From: Pseudomonas schmalbachii
Lineage (GTDB): Bacteria > Pseudomonadota > Gammaproteobacteria > Pseudomonadales > Pseudomonadaceae
Direction: 5' to 3'
DNA: 64,000 bases
Assembly: GCF_017589465.1 (NCBI RefSeq)
Contig: NZ_JAELYA010000001.1
Span: 620,001-684,000, forward strand
Part shown: positions 38,847-46,395 of the stretch, piece after piece
How positions within the stretch are numbered: position 1 is the stretch's first letter
How the letters are laid out: each line of letters starts with the position of its first letter
Translations under genes and position numbers: made by a program
The notes under the pieces: generated by a model
The model's input: only the letters and a program-made list of their open reading frames with translations
The model's database searches: none
Told to the model about the DNA's origin: nothing

Positions 38847-39098
38847 TCACCGCCAGGTCCTGAGCAGCTGCAGCACCACCGGCAGCAGCTCGACGAAGCC
38901 GACGATGACCACGACGATCGCCGCGGCACCACGCATGAAGCCGAAGGCACGCGTCTGGCGCGTCTCGATCCGGCCCAATACCTCGCGAAGGTCCTTGCGC
39001 TCGTCCTCCAGCCCGCTGATCCGATGTTCGTGCACCGCAGCGCGCCGCTCCAGAGCGTTGACCCGCTCGGGAATGCTGCTGGGCGGCAGGGCATCCAT
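38847..39098 (-). CDS. Small membrane protein with coiled coil
   Basis: An 83-residue protein: residues 10-48 form a charged coiled coil (ERVNALERRAAVHEHRISGLEDERKDLREVLGRIE), residues 56-76 a membrane helix (GAAAIVVVIVGFVELLPVVL). Such proteins occur as phage holin/pinholin candidates or as membrane-linked accessory proteins. As no other lysis gene is seen, it is the best lysis candidate, without further support. Confidence 0.6.
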   Translation of the reverse strand: MDALPPSSIPERVNALERRAAVHEHRISGLEDERKDLREVLGRIETRQTRAFGFMRGAAAIVVVIVGFVELLPVVLQLLRTWR

Positions 39099-39122
39099 CA
39101 GATGCGGACCAGGTGAAGCGGA

Positions 39123-39419
39123 TTATTCGGCATGCTCGTTCTCCTCTTTCACAGGCTGCATCGCCTTTGGATGGATATCCCGATGCACAGGTGGCCGTTC
39201 CGCCCTCTCCAGTACCCCCAGGCTGAGCACGTCGGCCAACACCGCATCACGCCAGTAGCGGAGTAATTCTTTCGGTGTTCCGGGTGGTGGTGGAGCCCGG
39301 AATCCAGGACGAGCTCTCCAACCGAGATCCCAGTATTCAACCTGCGGAACGATTAGGCCTAGAAATCCACGGCGGACACGCACACGCCCGGTAAGTTGCC
39401 CGCAACTGGGTGAAGTCAT
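39123..39419 (-). CDS. Phage hypothetical protein
   Basis: A 98-residue protein with FRAPPPPGTPKELLRYWRDAVLADVLSLGVLERAERPP. No family recognised. Its ATG overlaps the stop of the upstream gene as ATGA, so it belongs to the early leftward operon. Confidence 0.6.
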   Translation of the reverse strand: MTSPSCGQLTGRVRVRRGFLGLIVPQVEYWDLGWRARPGFRAPPPPGTPKELLRYWRDAVLADVLSLGVLERAERPPVHRDIHPKAMQPVKEENEHAE

Positions 39420-39769
39420 GTCGCCTCCTTCCCCTCGCCGACCAGCACGTCGATGGCTGCAAGCAAAATACGCTGTTCGCTCGCCGCTATCGGCAACCTC
39501 CTGATGCTGGCTGCCATCGTCTGCAGCTCGGCAGGATCCGTCGCTCCGACCAGATCGCCAAGCGCGGCGCGCAGGCGATCGCCCTTGGCCAGCGCTGTTG
39601 CCAGTTCGGCGCGGCTATTGACCAGGGCGCGGTCGCGCTCGCTGACCTGCTGGCAGATCCCTTTGCTGCCAGCATTCCATGCGCGCCAGGCATGCTCGTC
39701 GGCCGAGCCCGGTGCCTGGCCTTCGGCCGAGGCCAGCCAGGCCTCGAAGCGCTCGCGCTCAGTCCGCAT
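39416..39769 (-). CDS. Phage hypothetical protein, helical
   Basis: A 117-residue protein from ATG 39769: [36 protein letters not shown], a common opening of small phage proteins with a FEAWL...W..W motif, then a coiled-coil middle. Unknown function. It overlaps the FtsK-gamma gene by 11 bases. Confidence 0.65.
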   Translation of the reverse strand: MRTERERFEAWLASAEGQAPGSADEHAWRAWNAGSKGICQQVSERDRALVNSRAELATALAKGDRLRAALGDLVGATDPAELQTMAASIRRLPIAASEQRILLAAIDVLVGEGKEAT

Positions 39770-39977
39770 GCTCGCCTCCAACGCGCAGTAGCTCGCGATG
39801 CCCGCTGGAGTCCATCGGCGACACAACGCCGGCGATCTCCATGGCCTCCAGCAGCCGGGCGGCTCTGTTGTAGCCGATCAGCAGCTTGCGCTGCACGAAC
39901 GAGATGGATGGCCGCTGGTTCTTCGTCACCAGGTGAACGGCTGCCTGATAGAGCGGATCTTCCTCGCAGGTCGTCAT
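39759..39977 (-). CDS. FtsK gamma-domain winged-helix protein
   Basis: A 72-residue protein that is only an FtsK-gamma domain: [48 protein letters not shown]. In host FtsK this winged helix reads the polar KOPS motifs. A stand-alone phage copy could bind KOPS-like sites to affect chromosome handling or phage replication (inference). It starts inside the VRR-NUC gene's end (ATGA overlap). Confidence 0.85.
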   Translation of the reverse strand: MTTCEEDPLYQAAVHLVTKNQRPSISFVQRKLLIGYNRAARLLEAMEIAGVVSPMDSSGHRELLRVGGEHAD

Positions 39978-40378
39978 GCGTTTTCTCCCCCTTGTTCCTC
40001 TCGCAGATAATCCTCGATGGTCGCCTTGGCCGCCTCGAAGCCCTTGCAGATCACCGCCATGAAGCCCTGCCTGGCCAGCCACTCCAGCCAGTCGGCCTGC
40101 TCCGGCTCGAGGTGGCCGCCCTTCAGCCGCTTCAGCTCGATGATCAGGCCGGAGAAGCCCTTGCGCGGAGTCAGCAGGCACAAATCTGGGAAACCAGCAC
40201 GCATGCCGGCGGCCTTCTGCCGCTTGGCCGTGCGCGGGCGCATCCGCGCGCCGGCGCTGGAAGCGGCCAAGCGGCCGCGCAGCGCCGGGTAGGCCAGGTC
40301 GAACCATGCGACCAGAGCGATCTGGTCCTGCTCTTCCAGCGGCACCAACTGGCGCGACCTGGCGGCATCCGACCTCAT
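39974..40378 (-). CDS. VRR-NUC domain nuclease
   Basis: A 134-residue protein from ATG 40378 ([27 protein letters not shown]). The VRR-NUC core is visible: [53 protein letters not shown], with the Asp, the ELK catalytic pair and the Gln. These act as branched-DNA (Holliday-junction-like) nucleases in phages, fitting a role beside replication genes. Confidence 0.88.
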   Translation of the reverse strand: MRSDAARSRQLVPLEEQDQIALVAWFDLAYPALRGRLAASSAGARMRPRTAKRQKAAGMRAGFPDLCLLTPRKGFSGLIIELKRLKGGHLEPEQADWLEWLARQGFMAVICKGFEAAKATIEDYLREEQGGENA

Positions 40379-40542
40379 GGCCGACTCCGGATCTGTGCCT
40401 CGCCGAGCTCGCCCAGCAGGACCAGCAGCCGCCGCGAATCGCGCAAATCCCGGCGCAGGCATGCGCCGACCCGCAGGTTATGACCCGCCACGAGCAGGTT
40501 CAGCGCCGCCGCCAGCCACATCATCGTTTCGGCCATGCTCAT
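40375..40542 (-). CDS. Small phage protein, possible membrane helix
   Basis: A 55-residue protein from ATG 40542 ([26 protein letters not shown]), with a hydrophobic N-terminal helix and a basic C-terminus ([14 protein letters not shown]). Coupled by ATGA overlaps to both neighbours. Function unknown. Confidence 0.55.
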   Translation of the reverse strand: MSMAETMMWLAAALNLLVAGHNLRVGACLRRDLRDSRRLLVLLGELGEAQIRSRP

Positions 40543-40823
40543 TCGCTCCTTCCCTCCAGCCAATCGGCGAGCAGCCTGGCCAGGACACGCACCGCACCGA
40601 GCTGCTCGGGCTCGGGGCAGACCTGGTACTGCAGACGCTCACGGGCCAACTCCAGCACCACCTGGGCCAGCTCGGCCGGCAGCACCAGCGAATCGGCCGG
40701 CACGGGGTACAGGCGCTGCCAGTGGCGCAACACCTCGTCGCCGCCGACCGGCCGGAGCAGCTGGACCTTGCGCCGCAGGCCGCTCTGGAAGTACCAGGCC
40801 ACCGGCCTGATCGGTTCACTCAT
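40539..40823 (-). CDS. Phage hypothetical protein
   Basis: A 94-residue protein from ATG 40823: PIRPVAWYFQSGLRRKVQLLRPVGGDEVLRHWQRLYPVP, then helices. It overlaps the P-like gene by 8 bases. No family recognised, although similar small genes follow replication genes in many Pseudomonas phages. Confidence 0.6.
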   Translation of the reverse strand: MSEPIRPVAWYFQSGLRRKVQLLRPVGGDEVLRHWQRLYPVPADSLVLPAELAQVVLELARERLQYQVCPEPEQLGAVRVLARLLADWLEGRSE

Positions 40824-41562
40824 GGGGTGCTCCCTTGGTCTCGTCCCGCCGGATCCGCAGGGCGGCCAGCAATTGCTCACGTGCCGTAACGCCCGTTACG
40901 TCACTCAGTCCCTGGACCTCCATCACCCTGCGCAGCCAGCGTTCGCCCTGCTCGTCCTGCAGCTGCTGCTGGGAACGCATCGCGTCGTTGCCGATCGCCT
41001 GCAGCACCGGCCCGTCGAGCGGCTCGCCCTGTTCCAGACGGTGCAGCACCACGGCGTAGTGGTGTTCGAAGCGGGCACGCAGGCCGGTGTCGAAGGTCTC
41101 CGCTCGCTGCAGGTCGAACAGCCCGGTCAGCTTCGCCGCCGCGCGCACGGCCGGGTGGCTGTAGCGGCTGGCCAGCGCCTCGTACCAGGCGCCCGCGGCG
41201 GTCGGCACGCCGTCGATGTGCCGGCACAGCTCGATGAATTCGGCCGGATTCGGCGGATACTTCGAGACCTGCACCATCCGCTGCAGGCCGCGATCGATCT
41301 GGGCATCGCTCAGCGCGCGGACGGCGGTCAGCCAGATCCGCTTGGCCAGCACGGACGCCTCGGGCTCCGCGTAGTACTTCGCGTACCAGGCCGGCCAGGT
41401 GATCCGGATCGTCGTGAAGATCTGCTTCACGGCATTCCGGGCCATGCTGTCGAGCGGTGTGACGGCCTCCGTTACGCGGTCCGTAACGTCACCAGTTGTC
41501 GTCGGTGAGGATGTCAGCAACGCTTGGCACACGCTTCGCGTCAACTCGTCCACTCGGTCCAT
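40816..41562 (-). CDS. Replication protein P-like (helicase loader)
   Basis: A 248-residue protein. MARNAVKQIFTTIRITWPAWYAKYYAEPE, LAKRIWLTAVRALSDAQIDRGLQRMVQVSKYPPNPAEFIELC is the signature of lambda P-type helicase loaders, which bring host DnaB to the origin bound by O. GTTACG motifs lie in its coding DNA (near 40885-40904 and 41470-41491). It overlaps the O-like gene by 74 bases. Confidence 0.87.
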   Translation of the reverse strand: MDRVDELTRSVCQALLTSSPTTTGDVTDRVTEAVTPLDSMARNAVKQIFTTIRITWPAWYAKYYAEPEASVLAKRIWLTAVRALSDAQIDRGLQRMVQVSKYPPNPAEFIELCRHIDGVPTAAGAWYEALASRYSHPAVRAAAKLTGLFDLQRAETFDTGLRARFEHHYAVVLHRLEQGEPLDGPVLQAIGNDAMRSQQQLQDEQGERWLRRVMEVQGLSDVTGVTAREQLLAALRIRRDETKGAPHE

Positions 41563-42754
41563 CGGTTCCTCCGGAGGCCTGCGCCTTGCGCAGGTCGCGT
41601 TTCATGGATTTCGCCAGCTCGTGCTCCCACTGGCCCTGGCTCCGGGCCGTGTCCGGCCGGTTGATCCAGTACGAGCGGAACTCGAGCAGCTGGTCGTTGG
41701 TGAGCGTGACGCCGGACAGGGCGTTACGCGTTACGGTCGCCGGCCAGCCCCTCGGACTGGGCACCCAGGCGTCGTGCATGGCGAAGCGCTGCTCAGGCGA
41801 CGTCGCGGCGCCGGCCGGCGGGCGCTTGCCGCGGGCGGCGCCGATCGGCAGGACGCGGGCCTTGCCGCCTGGTGGCCGCTGCTGGTGGAAAAACTCCTGC
41901 CAGGCGACGAACCAGTCGGCGCACAGCGCCGCGGCGCCCTGCCGGGCATGCCAGTGCTCGGCGAACTTCTCCGCGGTCAGACGGATCTTCGAGGCGCCGA
42001 GGCCCGGGCGCTCGGCCTCGGCCCATTCGAGCCAGGCATCGGGCAGCGCCCAGTCGGCGGGCAGTGCCGTGCCGGCTGGCGGTGGGGGTTCTGGGGAGCT
42101 GGCCGCGACGGTATCGGGCGATGGCGCGTTCGCCGGAGGGGGCGGGGTCTTCGCGTGCGCGTTACGCGCGCGCTCCCCCTCTCCGTCAGGAGAGGGTTCT
42201 TTTCTACTCTTATCTACTCTAGGGTCACTTGTGACGTCACCTGTGACGTAACGCGTTACGTCACTTTCGTTACGCAGACGCTCGGCCTTTTTCCGCTCCC
42301 GATACTCCCGCTGACGCTGCGCGCCGGACTTGGCGGACGCCCCGCGAATCTGGCTGCAGACGTTGTATTCCGCGAAGTTCGGCAGGGTGACGGTGCATTC
42401 GGCGGCATCGAATTCGGCCCAGCCGACCGCTTCAAGCGCCAGCCCGAAACCAGGAATGCCGACCAGGTCATCGATGTCGGAGAGGTCGTAGTTGCGGTAC
42501 ACGCCGTCACGCGTGTTATTACTGGCGTCACTCCAGAGCGTAACGAGTGACGCAACCGTAACGTGACGCATAACGTTACGCGTGACGACGTCACGCATAA
42601 CGCCGTCACGGCCGTGACTCATCACCCGGCAGACCGCCGGGCTCTGCTCCAGGATCCGCGCGATCCCGTTCACCTTGGGATCGGACAGCAGGGACGAACG
42701 CATCTTGATCCAGGCGCCAGCCATGATCAGCTCCCCGACAACGCCGTTACGTCA
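40885..42754. repeat. Cluster of GTTACG/CGTAAC and GTCAC motifs (candidate replication iterons)
   Basis: CGTTACG or CGTAACG-type motifs occur about 15 times, often joined to GTCAC (GTTACGTCAC): near 40885, 40894, 41470, 41482, 41722, 41728, 42160, 42247, 42253, 42268, 42539, 42557, 42570, 42599 and 42744. The densest blocks are 42228-42275 and 42500-42620, inside the O-like gene, where they force a V-T-rich protein segment. Lambda-like origins lie inside gene O as repeated sites, so this may be the phage origin. Confidence 0.6.
41489..42724 (-). CDS. Replication initiator O-like protein
   Basis: A 411-residue protein. It begins AGAWIKMRSSLLSDPKVNGIARIL and has a winged-helix-type N-terminal half, a basic stretch with QRQREYRERKKAER at about 145-160, a Pro-rich linker and a C-terminal half with PLPADWALPDAWLEWAEAERPGLG..., seen in phage O-like/DnaT-like proteins. 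Its position before a P-like gene supports replication initiation. The coding DNA carries the densest GTTACG/GTCAC repeats, translated as V-T stretches (DVTRYVTGDVTS). Confidence 0.8.
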   Translation of the reverse strand: MAGAWIKMRSSLLSDPKVNGIARILEQSPAVCRVMSHGRDGVMRDVVTRNVMRHVTVASLVTLWSDASNNTRDGVYRNYDLSDIDDLVGIPGFGLALEAVGWAEFDAAECTVTLPNFAEYNVCSQIRGASAKSGAQRQREYRERKKAERLRNESDVTRYVTGDVTSDPRVDKSRKEPSPDGEGERARNAHAKTPPPPANAPSPDTVAASSPEPPPPAGTALPADWALPDAWLEWAEAERPGLGASKIRLTAEKFAEHWHARQGAAALCADWFVAWQEFFHQQRPPGGKARVLPIGAARGKRPPAGAATSPEQRFAMHDAWVPSPRGWPATVTRNALSGVTLTNDQLLEFRSYWINRPDTARSQGQWEHELAKSMKRDLRKAQASGGTDGPSGRVDAKRVPSVADILTDDNW

Positions 42755-42834
42755 CGGACCGTCACGGAGCCGGCATCGATGCCATTGCAGGGCTTGTTGT
42801 TATGGGGCGGCAGGTGCCCGTCCTGGGTACGCAT
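42727..42834 (-). CDS. Possible 35-residue small protein
   Basis: A short frame MRTQDGHLPPHNNKPCNGID... ends 2 bases before the O-like start and is preceded by gaggaggc. A second ATG at 42839 in another frame uses the same ribosome site, so the true product is uncertain. Between this and the CII-like gene (42835-42970) nothing else is seen. Confidence 0.35.
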   Translation of the reverse strand: MRTQDGHLPPHNNKPCNGIDAGSVTVRDVTALSGS

Positions 42835-42970
42835 GGCATGCCTCCTCTGAGGCGAACGAGGCCCTCGGGTGGAAGCTGGCTTCCCCGATAGGCAAAGGTT
42901 GAGTGGATTTCTGGCCAGCACGCAGCCACGACCAGGACCAGATGCGAAGAAGCCCTGGTCCTGGCCACGG

Positions 42971-43294
42971 TCAGTCGCTCCAGTCCAGTTGATCGGACAG
43001 CTGATCGATGTGTTGAACGTGCTCCATCCAACGCCTGGCCTGGTGCAGGATCGTTTCGATGTCCCGCTCGTTGAAGCAGCGCATGTCGATCGGCACAACC
43101 TTCAGGTCGAGCACGGCGAGGATCCGGGCGAACTCCAGAAACTTCTCGCACTTCATGCGGCTGATGGTTGACTCGTCGCAACCGACCGCAAGCGCAACGG
43201 GTGCGTTACCGACTGATGCCAGTCGACGCATGATCAGGGCGTTGTTCCTGTTAGCCCTTGCTGTTTGCTCCGGGTTCAATACCTGCGGTGACAT
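42971..43294 (-). CDS. CII-like transcriptional activator
   Basis: A 107-residue protein with ANRNNALIMRRLASVGNAPVALAVGCDESTISRMKCEKFLEFARILAVLDLKVVP, the helix-turn-helix of lambda CII-type regulators. In lambda it activates the repressor-establishment and integrase promoters. It lies 13 bases after the Cro-like gene. Its C-terminus (DIETILHQARRWMEHVQHIDQL) may mediate oligomerisation. Confidence 0.85.
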   Translation of the reverse strand: MSPQVLNPEQTARANRNNALIMRRLASVGNAPVALAVGCDESTISRMKCEKFLEFARILAVLDLKVVPIDMRCFNERDIETILHQARRWMEHVQHIDQLSDQLDWSD

Positions 43295-43307
43295 TTACAC
43301 CACTGCC

Positions 43308-43616
43308 CTAGGCGACCGATTTTTTTTGAGGATGACTGGATGGATGGGGAGCAGCCAATTGGCTTTGGTCTTCCCTGTAATTGATTTCTGCCTGTCCAGA
43401 GGGGAATCGCTCCGGATAAAGAATGTGGATCTCTGTGAGAGCCCCCTCAAACACCAGGCAAAGCCGCTCAGCAAGCGTTACAGATGGCTTCTGTACGCAT
43501 CGCTCTACTCGGGACAGGTTTCCCGTATCTGTTTCTTCGCCTAAAAGGCGCAAGCGAGCGACAACATCAGCTAGTCGCCACCCCCGCGCGATCCTGGCTG
43601 CTTTCAGAGGACTCAT
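43308..43616 (-). CDS. Cro-like HTH repressor
   Basis: A 102-residue protein from ATG 43616 with gagg 8 bases upstream. HTH: KAARIARGWRLADVVARLRLLGEETDTGNLSRVERC. The ETDTGNLSR recognition stretch is nearly the same as in the divergent CI-like repressor, so both should read the same operators. It is the first gene of the leftward early operon. The C-terminus is a low-complexity tail. Confidence 0.82.
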   Translation of the reverse strand: MSPLKAARIARGWRLADVVARLRLLGEETDTGNLSRVERCVQKPSVTLAERLCLVFEGALTEIHILYPERFPSGQAEINYREDQSQLAAPHPSSHPQKKSVA

Positions 43617-43652
43617 GCATTGACCTCGTTGAATGAATCGGTCATGCGCAAT

Positions 43653-43716
43653 TCTGCGCAATGCGCAGATTTTAGGCAAGGCAATTCTGCGCCACGCGCT
43701 TTGCGCACGGCGCAGA
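43653..43716. promoter_or_regulatory. Immunity operators (three 17-base sites) between cro and the repressor gene
   Basis: TCTGCGCAATGCGCAGA at 43653-43669 is a perfect palindrome with a one-base centre. Two weaker 17-base relatives follow: TCTGCGCCACGCGCTTT at 43686-43702 and TTTGCGCACGGCGCAGA at 43700-43716. Three sites in a divergent gap is the lambda OR plan. The perfect site recurs at 46991-47007. Confidence 0.8.
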
Positions 43717-43736
43717 TGAAAGATCAACATCGGCGG

Positions 43737-44189
43737 ATGGATATCGGACCAGCTATACGAGCCGCCCGTAGGGCGAAAGAAATGACACTAGAGCAACTTG
43801 CCCTCCTGGTTGAAACGGATACGGGCAATTTGTCGCGCTTGGAAACTGGAAAACAAGGTGTAAGCAGCGCCTTGCTGGACAGGATTTTGAAGGCTCTGGA
43901 CGTTGACCTTGCTGCAGTCATAAGCGGCAGTAATCACCCATCAAACACAAATGAAGTAACCAAACGTGCCGACCTACTTGCAGCAATTGCGAGTCCTCGC
44001 TCACGGGTGATCCTCCAGCGCATAGCCCAAGCAGCGGCGGAAGGTCACCTGACCGATGACGACCTGGCACTACTCGACCAGGTCGCCACTCGTATCGCCA
44101 ATAAGAACGAAGCTCCCAAGACTCCAGGCCCCAACCAACGGATTGCAGGGAAGATCAAGGATGCCGTTAAAACTCCTGACGGAAGATAA
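43737..44189 (+). CDS. CI-like phage repressor without a peptidase domain
   Basis: A 150-residue protein; I take ATG 43737 (MDIGPAIRAARRAKEM) as start, with 43716 possible. XRE-type HTH at residues 5-58 (MTLEQLALLVETDTGNLSRLETGKQG). The C-terminal part (ADLLAAIASPRSRVILQRIAQAAAEGHLTDDDLALLDQVATRI) is helical and lacks the S24 autocleavage domain of lambda CI. It shares its recognition helix with the Cro-like protein. The HipA-like kinase gene overlaps its last 29 bases, so lysogenic expression of both is expected. Confidence 0.85.
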   Translation: MDIGPAIRAARRAKEMTLEQLALLVETDTGNLSRLETGKQGVSSALLDRILKALDVDLAAVISGSNHPSNTNEVTKRADLLAAIASPRSRVILQRIAQAAAEGHLTDDDLALLDQVATRIANKNEAPKTPGPNQRIAGKIKDAVKTPDGR

Positions 44190-45003
44190 CTATCGCGGCG
44201 CCAGCAAGGGATCGGTGGTTCAGGATGGGCAGATGGCCCATACCCACATCGCACTCCTGGACATCGACCAATCGCCTCGACCGGCACGCTGCTACGTCAA
44301 GCTCTACCCCGATAAGGTCAATGGCCGCGAGCACCGCGGCATCGTCAATGAGATGGTCGGGCATGTACTGGCCAGCCTTATGGGTGCACCTGTCGCGAAG
44401 GATGCTGGGCTGATCACCCTGCAGGGCCACCAGCTCGCCAGCCTGCCGGCCTGGGCCTCCACCGGAAGTGTGCTGGTCGGCTGGTGGGTGCGCGACATGA
44501 TCTCGCCCTCGCTCAAGATCTACTACGAACTGAACGATGTGCTGATAGCCACCGAGGCGTTTCGCGCTCGCCTGACCAAGCTGCGCAGCGAATTGCTCGC
44601 CTCCGAGCAGATCAACCTGATCATTGCGCTGGACGACCTGATTGCTAACGTTGATCGCAACGTCGGCAACCTGCTGCGGGTCAAGCAAGGCGAATATGTG
44701 CTGATCGATCATGGACTGTGCCTGACCAGTGACAACTGGATCGCCGCCGAGCTCGATCCGCAGCAACGGTACGTCAACACGCTCGATACCCTGTTGAGCC
44801 CGGAGTCTTCCTATCTGCCGTTCAAGCACGCCACGGTGAAGGCGCATGAGAACCTGGTGGCCAACCTGGAACCGGCAATGGCTGCCCTCCTCACGTGGCT
44901 GCCGCTCGCCGTTGACATGGCGGAGGCGGCCGCCATCGAGAACTTCGTCCGGCACCGGGCATCCCCTGGAAGCGTCACGGAACGCTTGGAATTGTTCATA
45001 TGA
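44161..45003 (+). CDS. HipA-like Ser/Thr kinase fold protein
   Basis: A 280-residue protein from ATG 44161. Kinase features: VKLYPDKVNGREHRG with the ATP-binding Lys, NEMVGHVLASLMG with the pairing Glu, ALDDLIANVDRNVGNLL as the catalytic loop (Asp-x-Asn..Asn) and VLIDHGLCL for the metal Asp. This is the short HipA-like kinase group, lacking the N-terminal HipA_N domain. It is cotranscribed with the phage repressor upstream and the DUF3037-like gene downstream (ATGA overlap). Possible roles are toxin, defence effector or phage-host regulation; substrates are unknown. Confidence 0.8.
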   Translation: MPLKLLTEDNYRGASKGSVVQDGQMAHTHIALLDIDQSPRPARCYVKLYPDKVNGREHRGIVNEMVGHVLASLMGAPVAKDAGLITLQGHQLASLPAWASTGSVLVGWWVRDMISPSLKIYYELNDVLIATEAFRARLTKLRSELLASEQINLIIALDDLIANVDRNVGNLLRVKQGEYVLIDHGLCLTSDNWIAAELDPQQRYVNTLDTLLSPESSYLPFKHATVKAHENLVANLEPAMAALLTWLPLAVDMAEAAAIENFVRHRASPGSVTERLELFI

Positions 45004-45908
45004 GCACGTCGGCAAGGCTGTACCAGAAACTCAAGGCAAAGGCTTCCGAGCCGGAACGCAATCCTATCCGGGGGCAGTGGTTCAATATCCGCCTGCAGCC
45101 CGATCTGCTGGCCGGCGAACAGTTCAATATCGGCGTGGGTTTCGTCGACCCGAACGGCACCGTCCATAGCCGCTTTACCGACGACCTCGTGCGCCTGACC
45201 TGTTTCTACGATGAGCGGATCGACCTGGAAGAAATGAGCTTCCTCGTCGATCTGGCTGCCGCGCATTACGACCGCGCTTCGTTTCACGACGTCATGCTCA
45301 AGGTGATCAGTCCGCAGATTGTGCTCGGCGACCTGGCCTACGCCTCCGGGCAAAGCGTGACCAGTATCCTCGATGACTTCTTCCACGAGACGATCTCGCT
45401 GGTGTCCTTTGCCGATGAGAGCAAGGCCCCCAAGCCACGCTTCCAGGGCAGCAGCAACGAACTGCTGAGGGAGGAGGTCTTCGCCTGGATGCGCCAGCAC
45501 CATCACATGGTGGCCAAGCACATTATTCCCGCGGATCCGCGTTTCCGGGTTCGCTCGGCGGACCAGTCCGACCTGCAGGAGCACCAGGTCGAACTGCCCC
45601 TGCGTCGCCCCGGCAAGGCGGCCGGCACCATCATCTCGGCCAACTGCAAGACCCTGCAGACTGCTGAGCTGCGCATTCTCCAAGGCGCCATCAACCTGGC
45701 CACCGCCATGCGCCACTTGGAGAACGAGCGCTTCGGCATGTTCATCCTGCGCCCCGACGAAAACAGTGGACTGCCGGAACAGAGCCTGACGAAGTTCGAC
45801 GACCTCATCGATGAGAGCGTCTGGAAGCTGCGCGATGCCGGCGTGCACGTCGGCGTGGAAAGCTCGGTACCGGAGCTCGGGCAGGAGATCGTGTCCTGGG
45901 CGGCATGA
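45000..45908 (+). CDS. DUF3037-like partner of the HipA-like kinase
   Basis: A 302-residue protein. The N-terminal QWFNIRLQPDLLAGEQFNIGVGFVDPNG and LVRLTCFYDER resemble DUF3037, a family usually coded beside HipA-like kinases. Here it is longer than the usual approximately 130 residues, with an added C-terminal half (HQVELPLRRPGKAAGTIISANCKTLQTAELRIL). It overlaps the kinase gene as ATGA and ends at a strong terminator. It may be the antitoxin or regulatory subunit; not proven. Confidence 0.65.
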   Translation: MSTSARLYQKLKAKASEPERNPIRGQWFNIRLQPDLLAGEQFNIGVGFVDPNGTVHSRFTDDLVRLTCFYDERIDLEEMSFLVDLAAAHYDRASFHDVMLKVISPQIVLGDLAYASGQSVTSILDDFFHETISLVSFADESKAPKPRFQGSSNELLREEVFAWMRQHHHMVAKHIIPADPRFRVRSADQSDLQEHQVELPLRRPGKAAGTIISANCKTLQTAELRILQGAINLATAMRHLENERFGMFILRPDENSGLPEQSLTKFDDLIDESVWKLRDAGVHVGVESSVPELGQEIVSWAA

Positions 45909-45936
45909 CACCTGCCTCTAGCGCACTTCAAAAAGC

Positions 45937-45961
45937 AAAAACCGGCACAAGGCCGGTTTTT
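45937..45961. terminator. Strong bidirectional terminator
   Basis: AAAAACCGGC at 45937-45946 pairs with GCCGGTTTTT at 45952-45961 over a 5-base loop, giving a GC stem with an A run on one side and a T run on the other. It ends the repressor-kinase operon and the converging toxin-antitoxin operon. Confidence 0.88.
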
Positions 45962-45979
45962 CCCAAGCAATGGTCGCAG

Positions 45980-46393
45980 CTAGGTCTTCTTCTTTGGCTT
46001 CATTGAAGCAACTGCTTTTTTGGCTACGGGCATATAGCTGGGATGTAGAACTCCAAGCTTCGGAACGGGTAACTGTCCAGAGTAACCAGGAGCGATAGCG
46101 AACCAATCGGAATCGAATGGCAGTTTGTAGCGCTGGTTGAAGTCGAATTTGGTTCGTGCAGCGAGGCCAGAGACCGAAAAGCCAGGATCAGCCGGGTCGA
46201 TCACGAACTCACCAGGATAGATCCTGTTGGTTTTCTGGCTGGTGCCATATACCACCTCGACCGCATGATCGCTGGCCGAAATGGCGGTCACAAGCGCTGG
46301 ACGCGACTTGGGACCAGGCTTACCGATGATCTCAGGAAATTGGCACCAAACGATGTCGCCTGGTGCCGGCAGTGGTTGGAACTTGGTTGTCAT
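45980..46393 (-). CDS. PemK/MazF-family toxin
   Basis: A 137-residue protein. LPAPGDIVWCQFPEIIGKPGPKSRPALVTAI is the PemK-like beta-barrel start (Arg and Pro-Ala-Leu-Val of the RNase core), followed by VVYGTSQKTNR and GLAARTKFDFNQRYKLP. These toxins are RNases in toxin-antitoxin pairs. The Lys-rich end (KKAVASMKPKKKT) is an extension. It lies 2 bases after its antitoxin. Confidence 0.8.
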   Translation of the reverse strand: MTTKFQPLPAPGDIVWCQFPEIIGKPGPKSRPALVTAISASDHAVEVVYGTSQKTNRIYPGEFVIDPADPGFSVSGLAARTKFDFNQRYKLPFDSDWFAIAPGYSGQLPVPKLGVLHPSYMPVAKKAVASMKPKKKT

Positions 46394-46395
46394 TC

